The notes below the pieces were generated by a model. That model saw nothing but the letters and a program-made list of their open reading frames with translations, had not been told where the DNA came from and ran no database searches. The position numbers were made by a program, and so were the translations under genes. From contig CM039465.1 of NCBI GenBank assembly GCA_022414725.1, positions 46,572,495 to 46,636,494 of the forward strand: a stretch of 64,000 nt of DNA, in the 5' to 3' direction. Below, one piece after another: positions 51,101 to 60,621 of this stretch. Source of the DNA: Microglena sp. YARC. Lineage: Eukaryota > Chlorophyta > Chlorophyceae > Chlamydomonadales > Chlamydomonadaceae. Position 1 is the first letter of the stretch. The number at the start of each line of letters is the position of its first letter.

Positions 51101-53870
51101 GCGAAGGTAGGTTAAACTGGACAGCAAGCAGACTGTCACCCATTTCACCCACCCACCCACCTATTTTTATAGTTCCGCCCCAACACTTCACGGAGCCGTT
51201 GTCCAGTATGGCACACTTGCCATACTGGTCCCCAAGACTAATGGCGGTGACAGTGCGGTCGGTGCCCAGATCCACCACAGGCCAATCATTTCTGCCTGCG
51301 CACTTCACATTGCCGTTGTCTAGAAGGGCACAGTGGCACCCACTAGTGTATACCGAATTGCATGGCCGTTGGTGCCCAGTGTAACAGGAGGCTGGTCATC
51401 AAAAGCAATAGGTCCTTGTTTTCCATTCTGGTTCTGGTTTACATAACCCAAACACTTCAATGCACCATAGTCTAGAATGACGCAGATGTTCCACTCACTA
51501 GTGGCTATGGAGGTGGCGGTACGGCCAGTGCCCAGGTGCACCAGGGTTGGTGTGCTGCCCAGATGCACGAGGGTTGAATAGCCACCCACGTTTCTCTTCT
51601 GAGAGCCCCAACACTTCACATCACCGTTGTCTAAAATGGAGCAGGTGTTACTGTTCCCAGCAGTGATGGCAACTGCAGTGCGGTTGGTGCCCAGGTCTAC
51701 AGCACTCGCATATACACGGCTTTCTGTGTCACCCACCCCCAGTTGACCATCTTGGTTTCTGCCCCAACACTTCAAAGCACCATTATCTAAGATGGCACAT
51801 GTGTGCCAAGTAGCGCAGCAGCAATGGCAGTTGCGGTGCGGTTGAAGCCCAAAGTATAAAAACCAGGTCATCACCATCATACAACTTCTTATCTCTCATG
51901 TCCCCAAGCCCCAGTTGTCCATATATGTTTGAGCCCCAACACTTAACATCGCCATTTTCTAGTATGGCACATGAGAAAGAATGACTAGAATTACCACTGG
52001 CCATGATGGCTGTGGCGGTGCGGTCAGTGCCCAGGTCAAGATAACCCAGGGTATAGGGCAAGGCTGCATTGGAACCAGACACAAGTTTCAAGATACCGGT
52101 ATTTGTTAGATTACCCCAACACTTGACTCTGCCGGTGACAAAGAGAGCACAATTGTATCCCGGGCCCACTGTTATGGCCGTCGGGAAACTGCCATCAACA
52201 GGTGGCCATGAAGGTGGTGATGGTGGAGGTGGTGATGGAGGTAGTGGTGGAGATGGTGGTGGAGGTGATGGTGGGGATGGAGGTGGTGGTGATGGTGGTG
52301 AAGGTGGTGGTGGTGAAGGTGGTGGAGGCGGAGGTGGGATGAACTGGACAACAGGAAGAAAATACATACCGGTACCATAAGTATCACCCCTATTAAAAGT
52401 GTCGCCAAGGCCCAACTGCCCATGATCGTTCATGCCCCAACACTTCATGGAGCCGTTGTCCAGTAGGGCACAGCTGTGGAGGCCGCTAGTACTGATGGCC
52501 GGTGGCGGTTTTGGTGGCCAAGATACACCACACGCAACATAGTGGCCCATCTCATAGGGAAACCCATCGATACCAGTACCCCTATTCAACATTATCCCCT
52601 CTGCCCCAGTTGGCCATACCTGTTTTGGCACCAACACTTCCACACTGCCATTTGTATAAGATGACGCACGAGTTGCTTGCTCCATAGAGATAGCAGTGTT
52701 GGCGCGCGGCTGGTCGGGTCGGGTCCCAGGATTTACAAAAAGGCAGGCTATCATTCACATATGGATGACTTGTTAGACTGTCAAGTCCCAATTCTCCAAA
52801 CCCGTTCCCGCCCCAGCACTTCATTTTGCTATTATTCAGGATGGCACAAGTGTGAAACGATCCAGCATCAACAGCGACGGCGGAGAGCCTAATGCCAAAG
52901 TTAATAGCAGGAAGGGAATCACCCATCTCAATAATACTCCCAGTGATACTATCACTGTATTAATGTACCCTTGACCATGCCAATCGGAAATGTAATTTGT
53001 ACCCTTAACTCGCCCATTAAATGGCGCTATCAATTCCATATCCAAATATTCCAAGGTAGTGACTCGAGCCCCAACACTTCACATCGCCATTATCTAGAAT
53101 GGCAAGTGTGAGACCTTCCAGCGGGTGATGGTAATTGCGGTGAGGTTTGGTGCCCGAGGTTTACAGCAAAGCAGGCCATCACCCACATATGTGCGGTTTG
53201 TTTCTGTCCGCCAAAGCCCCAGTTGCCTCCCCTGGTCGTTAAGGCCCCAGCACTTTAGAGCGCCATTATCTAAAATGGCACAAGTGGTGACCAATATGCA
53301 GTAGGTCGATGGCGGTGCTGGGTGGCGCGGCAATTGTGTGCCCAGATTGGACCAAGAGGTAGCCATCACCCACATATGCACGGTCTGTTGTGTCGCCAAG
53401 CCCCAGTTGTCCATCGACCGGTTCTTGGCCCCAGCACCTTCACATCACCGTTGTCTAAGATGGCACAGGTGTGAGCCCAAGAAGCGGTGATAGTGGTGGC
53501 AGTGCGGCCAGTGCCCAGGTCAACATACTCCAGGTTGAAGGGCAAAGTATCAGAGGAGTTTCCAACGTCCTTTCGCATGCCAAGCCCATGAGAATCAGAA
53601 TGACCCCAGCACTTGACTCTGCCATTGGCGAAGAGAACACATGTGTGCATCTATTCGCCGTCGCATATAGCCCTAGGGACGTCCCTATCGCTGCTGACAT
53701 CTGGGGAATAGGGAGGTGGATACAGATGGAGGGTTGGAGTTGTGATATATGGGATGGAGGTTGTGATAGATGAGGTTGGAGGCTGAGGCGGTGATGGCAG
53801 TGGAGGCGGTGATGGATACAAAGGCAGTGGTGTAAAGTGGAGGACAGGGGAGATGGAGTGGAGGTGGAAG
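47741..53870 (-). CDS. Cell-surface protein: RCC1-like repeats, proline-rich rods, one membrane helix (frame breaks; 5' end not found)
   Basis: Reading 5' to 3' on the minus strand: a proline-rich stretch at about 53870-53720, then five or so RCC1-like repeats, a PPPPSPPPPSPP rod at 52205-52340 preceded and followed by more RCC1-like repeats, then two long Pro/Ser rods (51115-49240), a conserved-looking membrane-proximal region (exon borders 49043, 48707-48860) and a last exon with a membrane helix. About 14 repeats share C-A-I-L-D-N-G-x-V-K-C-W-G. Such repeats form blades of a beta-propeller; here they are probably extracellular. About ten single-base frame changes and at least one in-frame stop (about 53653) interrupt the repeat region, so this is either a decayed gene or poorly polished sequence. 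The first exon was not found. Confidence 0.75.
48707..48860 (-). CDS. RCC1-repeat surface protein, internal exon
   Basis: Acceptor TTGGACAG|GTT and donor CCCACAG|GTGCGT. It encodes VASDCNTSNPNTPIKNGDVD and VISVVAACRPRRSLLQ, then a Ser/Thr stretch. It joins the upstream exon (...LAFQDQ|) in phase 0. Its donor leaves phase 1, whereas the last exon needs phase 0, so a small exon between 48180 and 48700 is probably missing from this model. A copy of its 5' end lies at 48905-48945. Confidence 0.7.
49043..51320 (-). CDS. RCC1-repeat surface protein: proline-rich rods and juxtamembrane start
   Basis: On the minus strand, KCAILDNGSVKCWGG is followed by FNLPSPSPPPPSPLLPP, then about 23 units of a 51-nt repeat encoding SAPPSLPPTSPASSPSP (50950-49800). 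A second rod rich in PPSSPPPSSSSP follows (49790-49240), then LNEEFDSIPTNVALTVSPEA and YFTLAFQDQ with donor CAG|GTGAGA. Units between 50270 and 50800 carry many one-base indels, whereas those at 49800-50270 are clean. Single-base shifts scatter the rod over several frames. Confidence 0.75.
51190..53680 (-). CDS. RCC1-like repeat region, about 14 blades
   Basis: Motifs such as CAILDNGALKCWG, CSILDNGDVKCWG, CAILENGDVKCWG, CALFVTGRVKCWG, CALLDNGSMKCWG and CVLFANGRVKCWG recur every 150-190 nt, each followed by GQLGLGD-like and LGTDRTATAI-like segments. The stretch 51880-52750 is one clean frame. Frame shifts are evident near 51380, 51800-51860, 52620, 53100-53300 and 53430 (VKVLG where VKCWG is expected). 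Confidence 0.8.
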
Positions 53871-54829
53871 CAGGGATTTTTATTTGCCGGTTATAGTATA
53901 GCGATCGCTATTTTGACCCCGTTTTAGCAAAATACATCGCTATAAATAAAGTAAAAAAAAAGTTTTTCTTTGTTTGCCCTGAAGGGCCCCCAAAAGCTAT
54001 TGAAAAGCTATAGAAAGCACTAAAACGCTGTCCCTTGGGAAGAGCCCGAAACCATGAAGCTAGAAGAAAAACAAATCACTGGGTGGAAGCGGAGTATAAT
54101 CATGGAGTTATGATTTATAAATGACGATCTTAAGGATGATGAATTTATTGCAGGCACAAGATATCCAGAATGCCATATTTTGTTATGTAATACACTCCTG
54201 AAGACCTGGTATATTGAATGCCTATTAGCTACTTCATCATGATGATAAGATCATACGTAGTTGCCACGCAAGTCAGTAGGATGCATAACAAAACTCTCCT
54301 GAACATATGGCAATTTTTATTTTTTGCTATGCTTGGCTAAGTAAGCCTACTCATATTTGGATCATTTTAGCTGGTAGTCCTATAAGTCATATAAGTCTTA
54401 ATTTAGTCGCATTTAGGAATAACTCCTAATCCATGATGATGTATGTTTGTTTTGAATCAATAATAGCCTGCCTATCATATGATTTTGTAATGAATATGGG
54501 AAGCACAGCTGCTTTGACACTCACCCTGGCTTAGACTTGGATTGCAAAAAAGGCAAGCTAACAGGATTAGGCAAAAAATCATCGCTAGTCCAATTACTGA
54601 TCGAGCTGATCAACCTGTTGCAGTGGGAGCATGACAGTGATTTGCGTTTCAAATCTGAAAGTGGTTTTTTTTTAGCTTAATGGTTCAAGGCCTTCTCCAG
54701 GGACAGCTTTGTAGTGCTTTCTGTAGCCATGATAGCTTTTTGTAGCTTTTTAGGCAACAAAAACTTGATCTTGACGATCATTTCGCTAAAATGATTGCTA
54801 TATATATGTAGCGAGAAAAAACATCCCTG
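53871..54829. mobile_element. 959-bp element with long inverted ends (CAGGGAT...ATCCCTG)
   Basis: The left end CAGGGATTTTTATTTGCCGG and the reverse complement of the right end CAGGGATGTTTTTTCTCGCT match at the tips. They match again further in (AGAAAGCACTA, GCTGTCCCT, GAACCAT.AAGC), giving diverged inverted arms of about 180-190 bp. CAGGG tips are common in hAT elements, but I could not find a matching 8-bp target duplication (left GGTGGAAG, right GAACATGG). No transposase frame is seen, so it is non-autonomous. Confidence 0.7.
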
Positions 54830-54974
54830 GAACATGGGGCAGGCTTGATGGCTATGGCTACTGTCCCAGCATCTATTGTTACTGATGTTGAATGGATCGA
54901 AGTGGGCAAAATTCCATGGACAGCTAGCAGAGGAGAAGCAACGATACGTCAAGAAGCATGCCATGAGATATAAG

Positions 54975-55013
<39 letters not shown>

Positions 55014-57070
55014 CATTTTTTGTGGTGCCCTACTGGACTACAAATGCGCCCTGGGTTTGATGGAGTCAAAGGGGACTTACGAACATCAATCACTATGAAG
55101 AAAAGAAAAAGAAAAACAATTGTATGTAAGTGCCATTCGGCTGTTCGCACCATTTTTTAACGGTCTGCTCCGTGTTCATAACTTTAAATGAACTTGAAAA
55201 CTTGTATGTAGGTATTTGTCTCAGGGTCCGTGCATGTCAGACATGTGCCAAGGGTGTCCAGCCCTGCCAATCCATCAACACCCACCCCAAAACTTGTTTC
55301 ACCACTCTGCTTTGGTGCAAAGGGTGGCGTAGGCCAACTGATTTGGGTGTCCCTATCTTATGATAGATCTGGCTTCAGGTAGAAAATTTGCTGCCTGAAG
55401 CAAATTCAAATTCAAATTCAAATTGCTACCTGAAGTCTTTAAAGACACTTCATTGGTCAACTGGATACCAACTAATTATAAGCACGTGTGTCTTATGAAT
55501 AGATTGCACTCAGCAGGCTTGGTAACGACTTAGCAGGCACGCCACCTCCCTTTCAAATGGCAGAAGCGCAAATAATTGCGGAAGTAGGTTAACAGACACA
55601 GCAGGAGGGTGTCTAGTCGTGTCTAGTGATGCCGATGAAATGCTATCGCGAGGCTACTCAGCCTCGTGTTGGCGACATGTGACTAAGTTGTTCGAGTCAT
55701 CAAATATCTGGCACCATCGCCCATTCGCCCCCAAGCAAAGCATGGGCGTACAGCAGCATGCAATAATGATTGTGGGTTCGACCCCATCCTTACAATACGC
55801 AGGGGCTGTGGTCGGCGAGGGTCGGTGAGGTCCAGAGCGTGGGTCACACCGGGGGGTCACACCGGGGGGTGGGGCAAATCCGTGCAAAGCGGATTCGCAA
55901 CCGGTCGCAACTGATACATTTGTGGGCTCGGTTCGGAAAATCGATTTGCAGCCAGAGTTCTCGAACTCTTTGTGCTGCGCAAGGCAGATAGGTGGTGGCG
56001 ATGGGTTAGGCAGGTTGATCCGCATCAAACGGTGTCTGCTTGGTTGGCTTATTATTCGAGACAAATAAACTCATCAGCCCCCAAGGAGCGTTCGAGCTGC
56101 AGCATCCAAATTATTAAGCAGCTGTTGACAATTATGTGGCGCCGACCACAAACTCAAGGTCTAACAGGAAAAGCAGTGCGCATCGGGGGTGCGTTCCAGG
56201 CAGATATTGAGTGCACGAGAGTGCGCGGGATGAAGTTATCACGGCCCTTTTCCTGGTCTTGCACGGGGCACGGGGCGCCTGCGTCTGGCATGGTCGCAAT
56301 GGCATGGTCGCCTGGCATGATATCAGTGATATGATCGATATCAGAATGATATCAGCTAAATTGTGATATGCCGGAAGGAACGCTAGGCTCTCGTTTATGG
56401 CCATACATGTCTCGTCGCTTGCTTACTCCGTCACCATTCGAGTTCAAGTAGCCAGGGCTGCGATCATACGACGGGTGTTGGGTGGCTAACTGGCTACAAA
56501 GCGATAAGGTAACAATAGGTCTACCTCTCATATATAAGCTGGACTCCTTCTCTTGTCGCTGCACGATTGGGCATTGGATAACGAAATTGAGACTCGAGAC
56601 AGCTTAATGCCTGATAGCTGGGCCCTGCCACACCCCCACAGTGCGTGCATTGATTGGTGGTGGTGGTGGTGGTGGTAATGGGGTGGGGTGGTGGGGATAA
56701 TCTGTCCCACCCTGCCTGCATGACATGCACCCACCTCGATCTGCTTACGTAGAGAAGGCCAGGAAGGGTGGGTGGGATGCCTGGTAGGCACGTAGATCGT
56801 CTCTGAGCTCGAGTGAGCTTTGCATGTTGGAATTGTGGAAAGATGATTTATGCAGCTGCCAATTACTGCACCTGTGCAAATATTAAAATTTCTAGCCGCG
56901 AGCGTACTGCATTCGAGGGTGGGAGCTTGTTACGTTGTGCCGGGTCCGTGTTCCGACGATATTCCATGATACCCACTTTGGCGGGTGCAGAAAGTGATAA
57001 TAATATAAGCGTGAATAACTGGGAAACGTGATGAATGTATGAACTGCAAATAGTAGGGTGCCCTAATATC
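54830..57070. other. Region without a recognisable gene
   Basis: It contains a GAT microsatellite (54976-55012), a short open stretch at 54830-54976 (plus) ending at TAA, GATATCAGTGATATGATC repeats (56315-56360) and a B-box-like GGGTTCGACCCC at 55773. Open frames of 60-136 codons show no domain I know. Confidence 0.5.
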
Positions 57071-57074
57071 TGAC

Positions 57075-57795
57075 TGACCAAAATCCCTGCGTCAAGTAAA
57101 CCCAGCATTACTCTTCCTGTCGTCAGCAGGTAGTTTAGGGTTAACCGACGCCACGCTGTGTGCCGAATCGCCATGCTGTATTGTAAGCGGGGTTCCCTGC
57201 GAAGGTACTCACGAAGCCACTCCAATAACACAAGCCACTCATAATCACACAAGCTACTCACAAATCAAGCAAGTCACGCCGACTTTCTTACAAGGAAGCA
57301 AAACACTTTAGGGTAACCCTTGGCGAAATCTCGCAGCTTGCTGTACCGAATGGCGGCGGAACATCAATCTGCTCCGCCGTCGGACAAGGAGAAGTCTGAC
57401 GAGTTTGCCTTGATCGAGGTAAGGCGGGGGAACTGGACAACTCCACAACGTAAGGGTCCAAAGTTGCCTTGCCCTTTGGGCCAGTGGTGGGAGTAGACCC
57501 CCCGAAATTCTTGTTGCGCGAATTACTTCTAGCATTTGAATCTTTGTGGGTCTCTATAGAAAGGTAGAAAGTTCAATCTGAAGCCTGTGAAACTGTGAAA
57601 TATCCAGCGAATCAAGCGATCTGCCTTCGAGAAAGAATTACGCTTCTTAGATGCAAAGGGGTACGAACAGGCGCTTTCTCTATTGTATTGCAAACGATGA
57701 CCTGTAGTCCTCTGGTCATGACCTGTCAACCCCCTGCTGACGACAATGTCTAGGAAGAGTAATGCTGGGTTTACTTGACGCAGGGGACCAAAATC
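57075..57795. mobile_element. Inverted-repeat-bounded unit of about 720 bp
   Basis: CCCTGCGTCAAGTAAACCCA plus GCATTACTCTTCCT at 57086-57120 recurs in reverse complement at 57748-57784, and GTCGTCAGCAGG at 57120-57131 pairs with 57734-57745. The right arm has about seven extra bases between the two blocks. The interior has a short plus-strand frame (57350-57496, MAAEHQSAPPSDKEKSDEFA...) with a possible GTAAGG donor at 57419, function unknown. It could be a DNA transposon or an element with inverted ends. Confidence 0.5.
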
Positions 57796-57837
57796 CGATC
57801 ACCGGGTGGGAATCCCACCGGTACAAAGTTCTCTCGC

Positions 57838-58330
57838 TCTGTTGAACAACAGCAACTTCTCTGAGCGGAATATTGTGCGCAGCGCTGTCCTTAGCCATTA
57901 GATTGCATCGGGAGCATGCATGGTCCAGCATGCAGGGACGAGTAGGGATTGCCGTAGGTTTCAGGGCTGACAGGCTGCTTTATTTCCGATCCGGCCTCGG
58001 CTCTGTTGAACAACAGCAACTTCTCTAAGCGGAATATTGTGCGCAGCGCTGTCCTTAGCCATTAAATCGCATCGGGAGCATGCATGGTCCAGTATGCAGG
58101 GACGAGTAGGGATTCCCGTAGGTTTCAAGGCTGACAGGCTGCTTTATTTCCGATCCGGCCTCGGCTCTGTTGAACAACAGCAACTTCTCTAAGCGGAATA
58201 TTGTGCGCAGCGCTGTCCTTGGCCATTAGATCGCATCGGGAGCATGCAAGGTCCAGTATTCAGGGACGAGTAGGGATTCCCGTAGGTTTCATTTCAGGGC
58301 TCGAGGTGGCTTCAATAATGGTCAACAAAA
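57838..58330. repeat. 164-bp tandem repeat, three copies
   Basis: GTTGAACAACAGCAACTTCT starts at 57841, 58005 and 58169. Units include GCGGAATATTGTGCGCAGCG and GGGACGAGTAGGGATT and are over 95% alike by eye. Confidence 0.93.
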
Positions 58331-58813
58331 GAAGCCGATTTTGTGTTATAATTGTGCGCATGGAAATTCTATGAAGTCACCTCACATTAGGATTAATGGG
58401 AGCATGATGCACAATGCAGTGACGGTATTGGTTTTCAGGGGTTTTCGGCCCAGTCAGCAGCTGTCAACTTCATGTTATCAGATCTAACGAATTCAAATTA
58501 ATCAAATAGACAAGTGGCATGCGGACTGTGCACGACCATATTTAATTGGAGAGGCTAATACCGCCTCGCGGTCATTTTTCAATCCTTGCTCAAATGCTTC
58601 ACTCACTGTTACAATTCTACAACTTGGAGAGGATATTTAATAGGATCATCTGGACACTTCTTCGAACTTTCTCAACATACCCGTACATGCTTGCATGATT
58701 TAGGGCGCCCAACGCCCTTTACATTTGAGATCCATCAATTCGACGGCTGAAACGAATTCACAATTCCGCATTGATCGATTGATAAACCGCATTGCAGAAA
58801 TTGAAATTGAAAT
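58330..58813. other. No gene seen
   Basis: Mixed-composition DNA without a recognised gene or repeat. Confidence 0.5.
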
Positions 58814-60135
58814 TGTTACATCCTATCAGCTTGGATAACACTCCGGAGAGTGGACTTTGTGTGTGCAGCACGCCAATCTATAAATGCGGAGACGAGAATA
58901 AGTTACAAGCACAGGAGACCCATTAAGGGGCACCAGTGGAGGAAAGATCCTCCACGGCCGCTGGACTAGGGCCAGGACGGCGTCCACTGCGGCCTGTAGC
59001 ATGGGCGAAGTCCGAGACCTGGGATCACAGAAGGTGGGGAAGCGTTAGGTCGAAGTCGAGATTTGAGGTATGGGAAAAAGGAGACGAGAATGACAGTGCA
59101 GCAAGTCACACCTGGTGCAGAAAATCGCACCAATGGCAGAAAATCGCAAATCGCAAGGGCAGAATTCGAACATTTATCGCTAGGATGCGAAGAGCAGAGC
59201 CGAGGCATGTAAAGGTCCTAATATCCCGCCGTCGATGATCAGTCAATCCCAAGTCCCCCCCTCTATCGCTCGACTCACCCGGTTGGGGGGTAGAGGGAGC
59301 AGCACCCGTAGTGGTGCTGACCATACCCCCCTGCTTCCTACCACCTCCAGAATCTCCAGGTCCAGACGCGTAGGTCGTCCTCCTCTGGCGAACCCTACGG
59401 CAGTGCCGGCGATCCGCCAGCTTGATCGAAACAATTCTCCAGAAGGTAGCACAGAGCCACTAGAGCGCAAGCTCAGGCCAGTAGCCGACCGTCGGCTGGG
59501 CAGAGCAAAGGGGGCAAAGACGATGTAGACATCAGCGTGGAGCTTGGTCGGCTTGGCAACCTCCGGTATGCAGGCAGAGCCTCAAACACCGGAGAAAGGT
59601 TAGCGACGTCAAGGACGCGAGCAGACGAAGACGGGTATCTCCACCGATGTCCAGGCTAGTCGCCGACTTTGAGTCTGCACGTCACAGTCATCTATGACAG
59701 ACGGAGGAGGCGACAGACGGCAGGGGAGGAAAAGGAAGAGAAGATGGAGCGAATGACCGGGGGGGGTTACTTCCACGATGGCGGAAGGACTCTCATGACC
59801 GCTAGCAGAGGCAGCTGGTGCACAAACGTCTAGCCAATCATCAAGAGGAGCCGTTCCTCCGTTGGAAGGATTGGTCGCAGCATCGCTGAGAATGATACTG
59901 CGCATCCCGCGCGTCCAGGAAAGACCATCCATGTCATGGAGTTTCTCAAAATGGCGGGAGGTCCTCGCGGAAGTTGCATCGCAAAGCAGTGGTAGTAAAA
60001 TGAAGGGCCGTATAACCTATCAGCTTGGATAACACTCCGGAGAGTGGACTTTGTGTGTGCAGCACGCCAATCTATAAATGCGGAGACGAGAATAATTACA
60101 AGCACAGGAGACCCATTAAGGGCACCAGTGGAGGA
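58814..60135. mobile_element. Pair of direct repeats of about 125 bp enclosing 1.07 kb (TRIM-like?)
   Basis: TATCAGCTTGGATAACACTC through ATTAAGGG(G)CACCAGTGGAGGA occurs at 58824-58945 and 60017-60135, almost identical. The first copy begins TGTTACATCC. The interior has open frames (for example 58936-59238 and, minus, 59609-59932) with no known domain. It may be a terminal-repeat retrotransposon in miniature, but primer-binding and polypurine sites are not clear. Confidence 0.4.
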
Positions 60136-60555
60136 AAGGGGGCGGTAGCCTGGAACCTGATCAGGGTACAGGCTAGACAGCGCGTGTCAGAAGAACCGAT
60201 GACGCAGTCAACAGGAAGCTGACATAGTACTGTCAGGACCGATAGTTCCAAGGGAGTACACAAGGAGTCACCAAGACATAAAACAAGCGAGAGCACCGCT
60301 ATTCATGCTGATACATCCGTGTAGAACCGTTACTCACTGGACGTGAAGTTAAGGACACCATAGCGTAAGCCGGAGCTAGCTATAGTCACCGTAGGACCAT
60401 CTCAGTAAAAGAATACCACCGATGCCTGACCGCAGGCACCGTAGCCACATCATGCCAGTGCAGCTTAAATACGGGGGTTTTTCACCCCGGTTGGGAAGCA
60501 CCGGCACAATACAGCTGGCAAGACAAAACCTGAGAGGGGGGACGGTCTGTGTGCT

Positions 60556-60580
60556 AGTCCCCGGGTATCGACCCGGGGTG
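60556..60580. other. Perfect GC-rich hairpin downstream of the retrotransposon frame
   Basis: CCCCGGGT-ATCG-ACCCGGGG forms an 8-bp stem with a four-base loop, about 45 bp beyond the stop of the minus-strand retrotransposon frame. A second stem (CGGGG...CCCCG) lies near 60473-60491. Hairpins near the 3' end can be recognised by non-LTR reverse transcriptases; this role is inferred. Confidence 0.45.
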
Positions 60581-60621
60581 TGCTTCCATAAAGCGTCTGC
60601 ACTGTAAAATACTCTGGAAAA

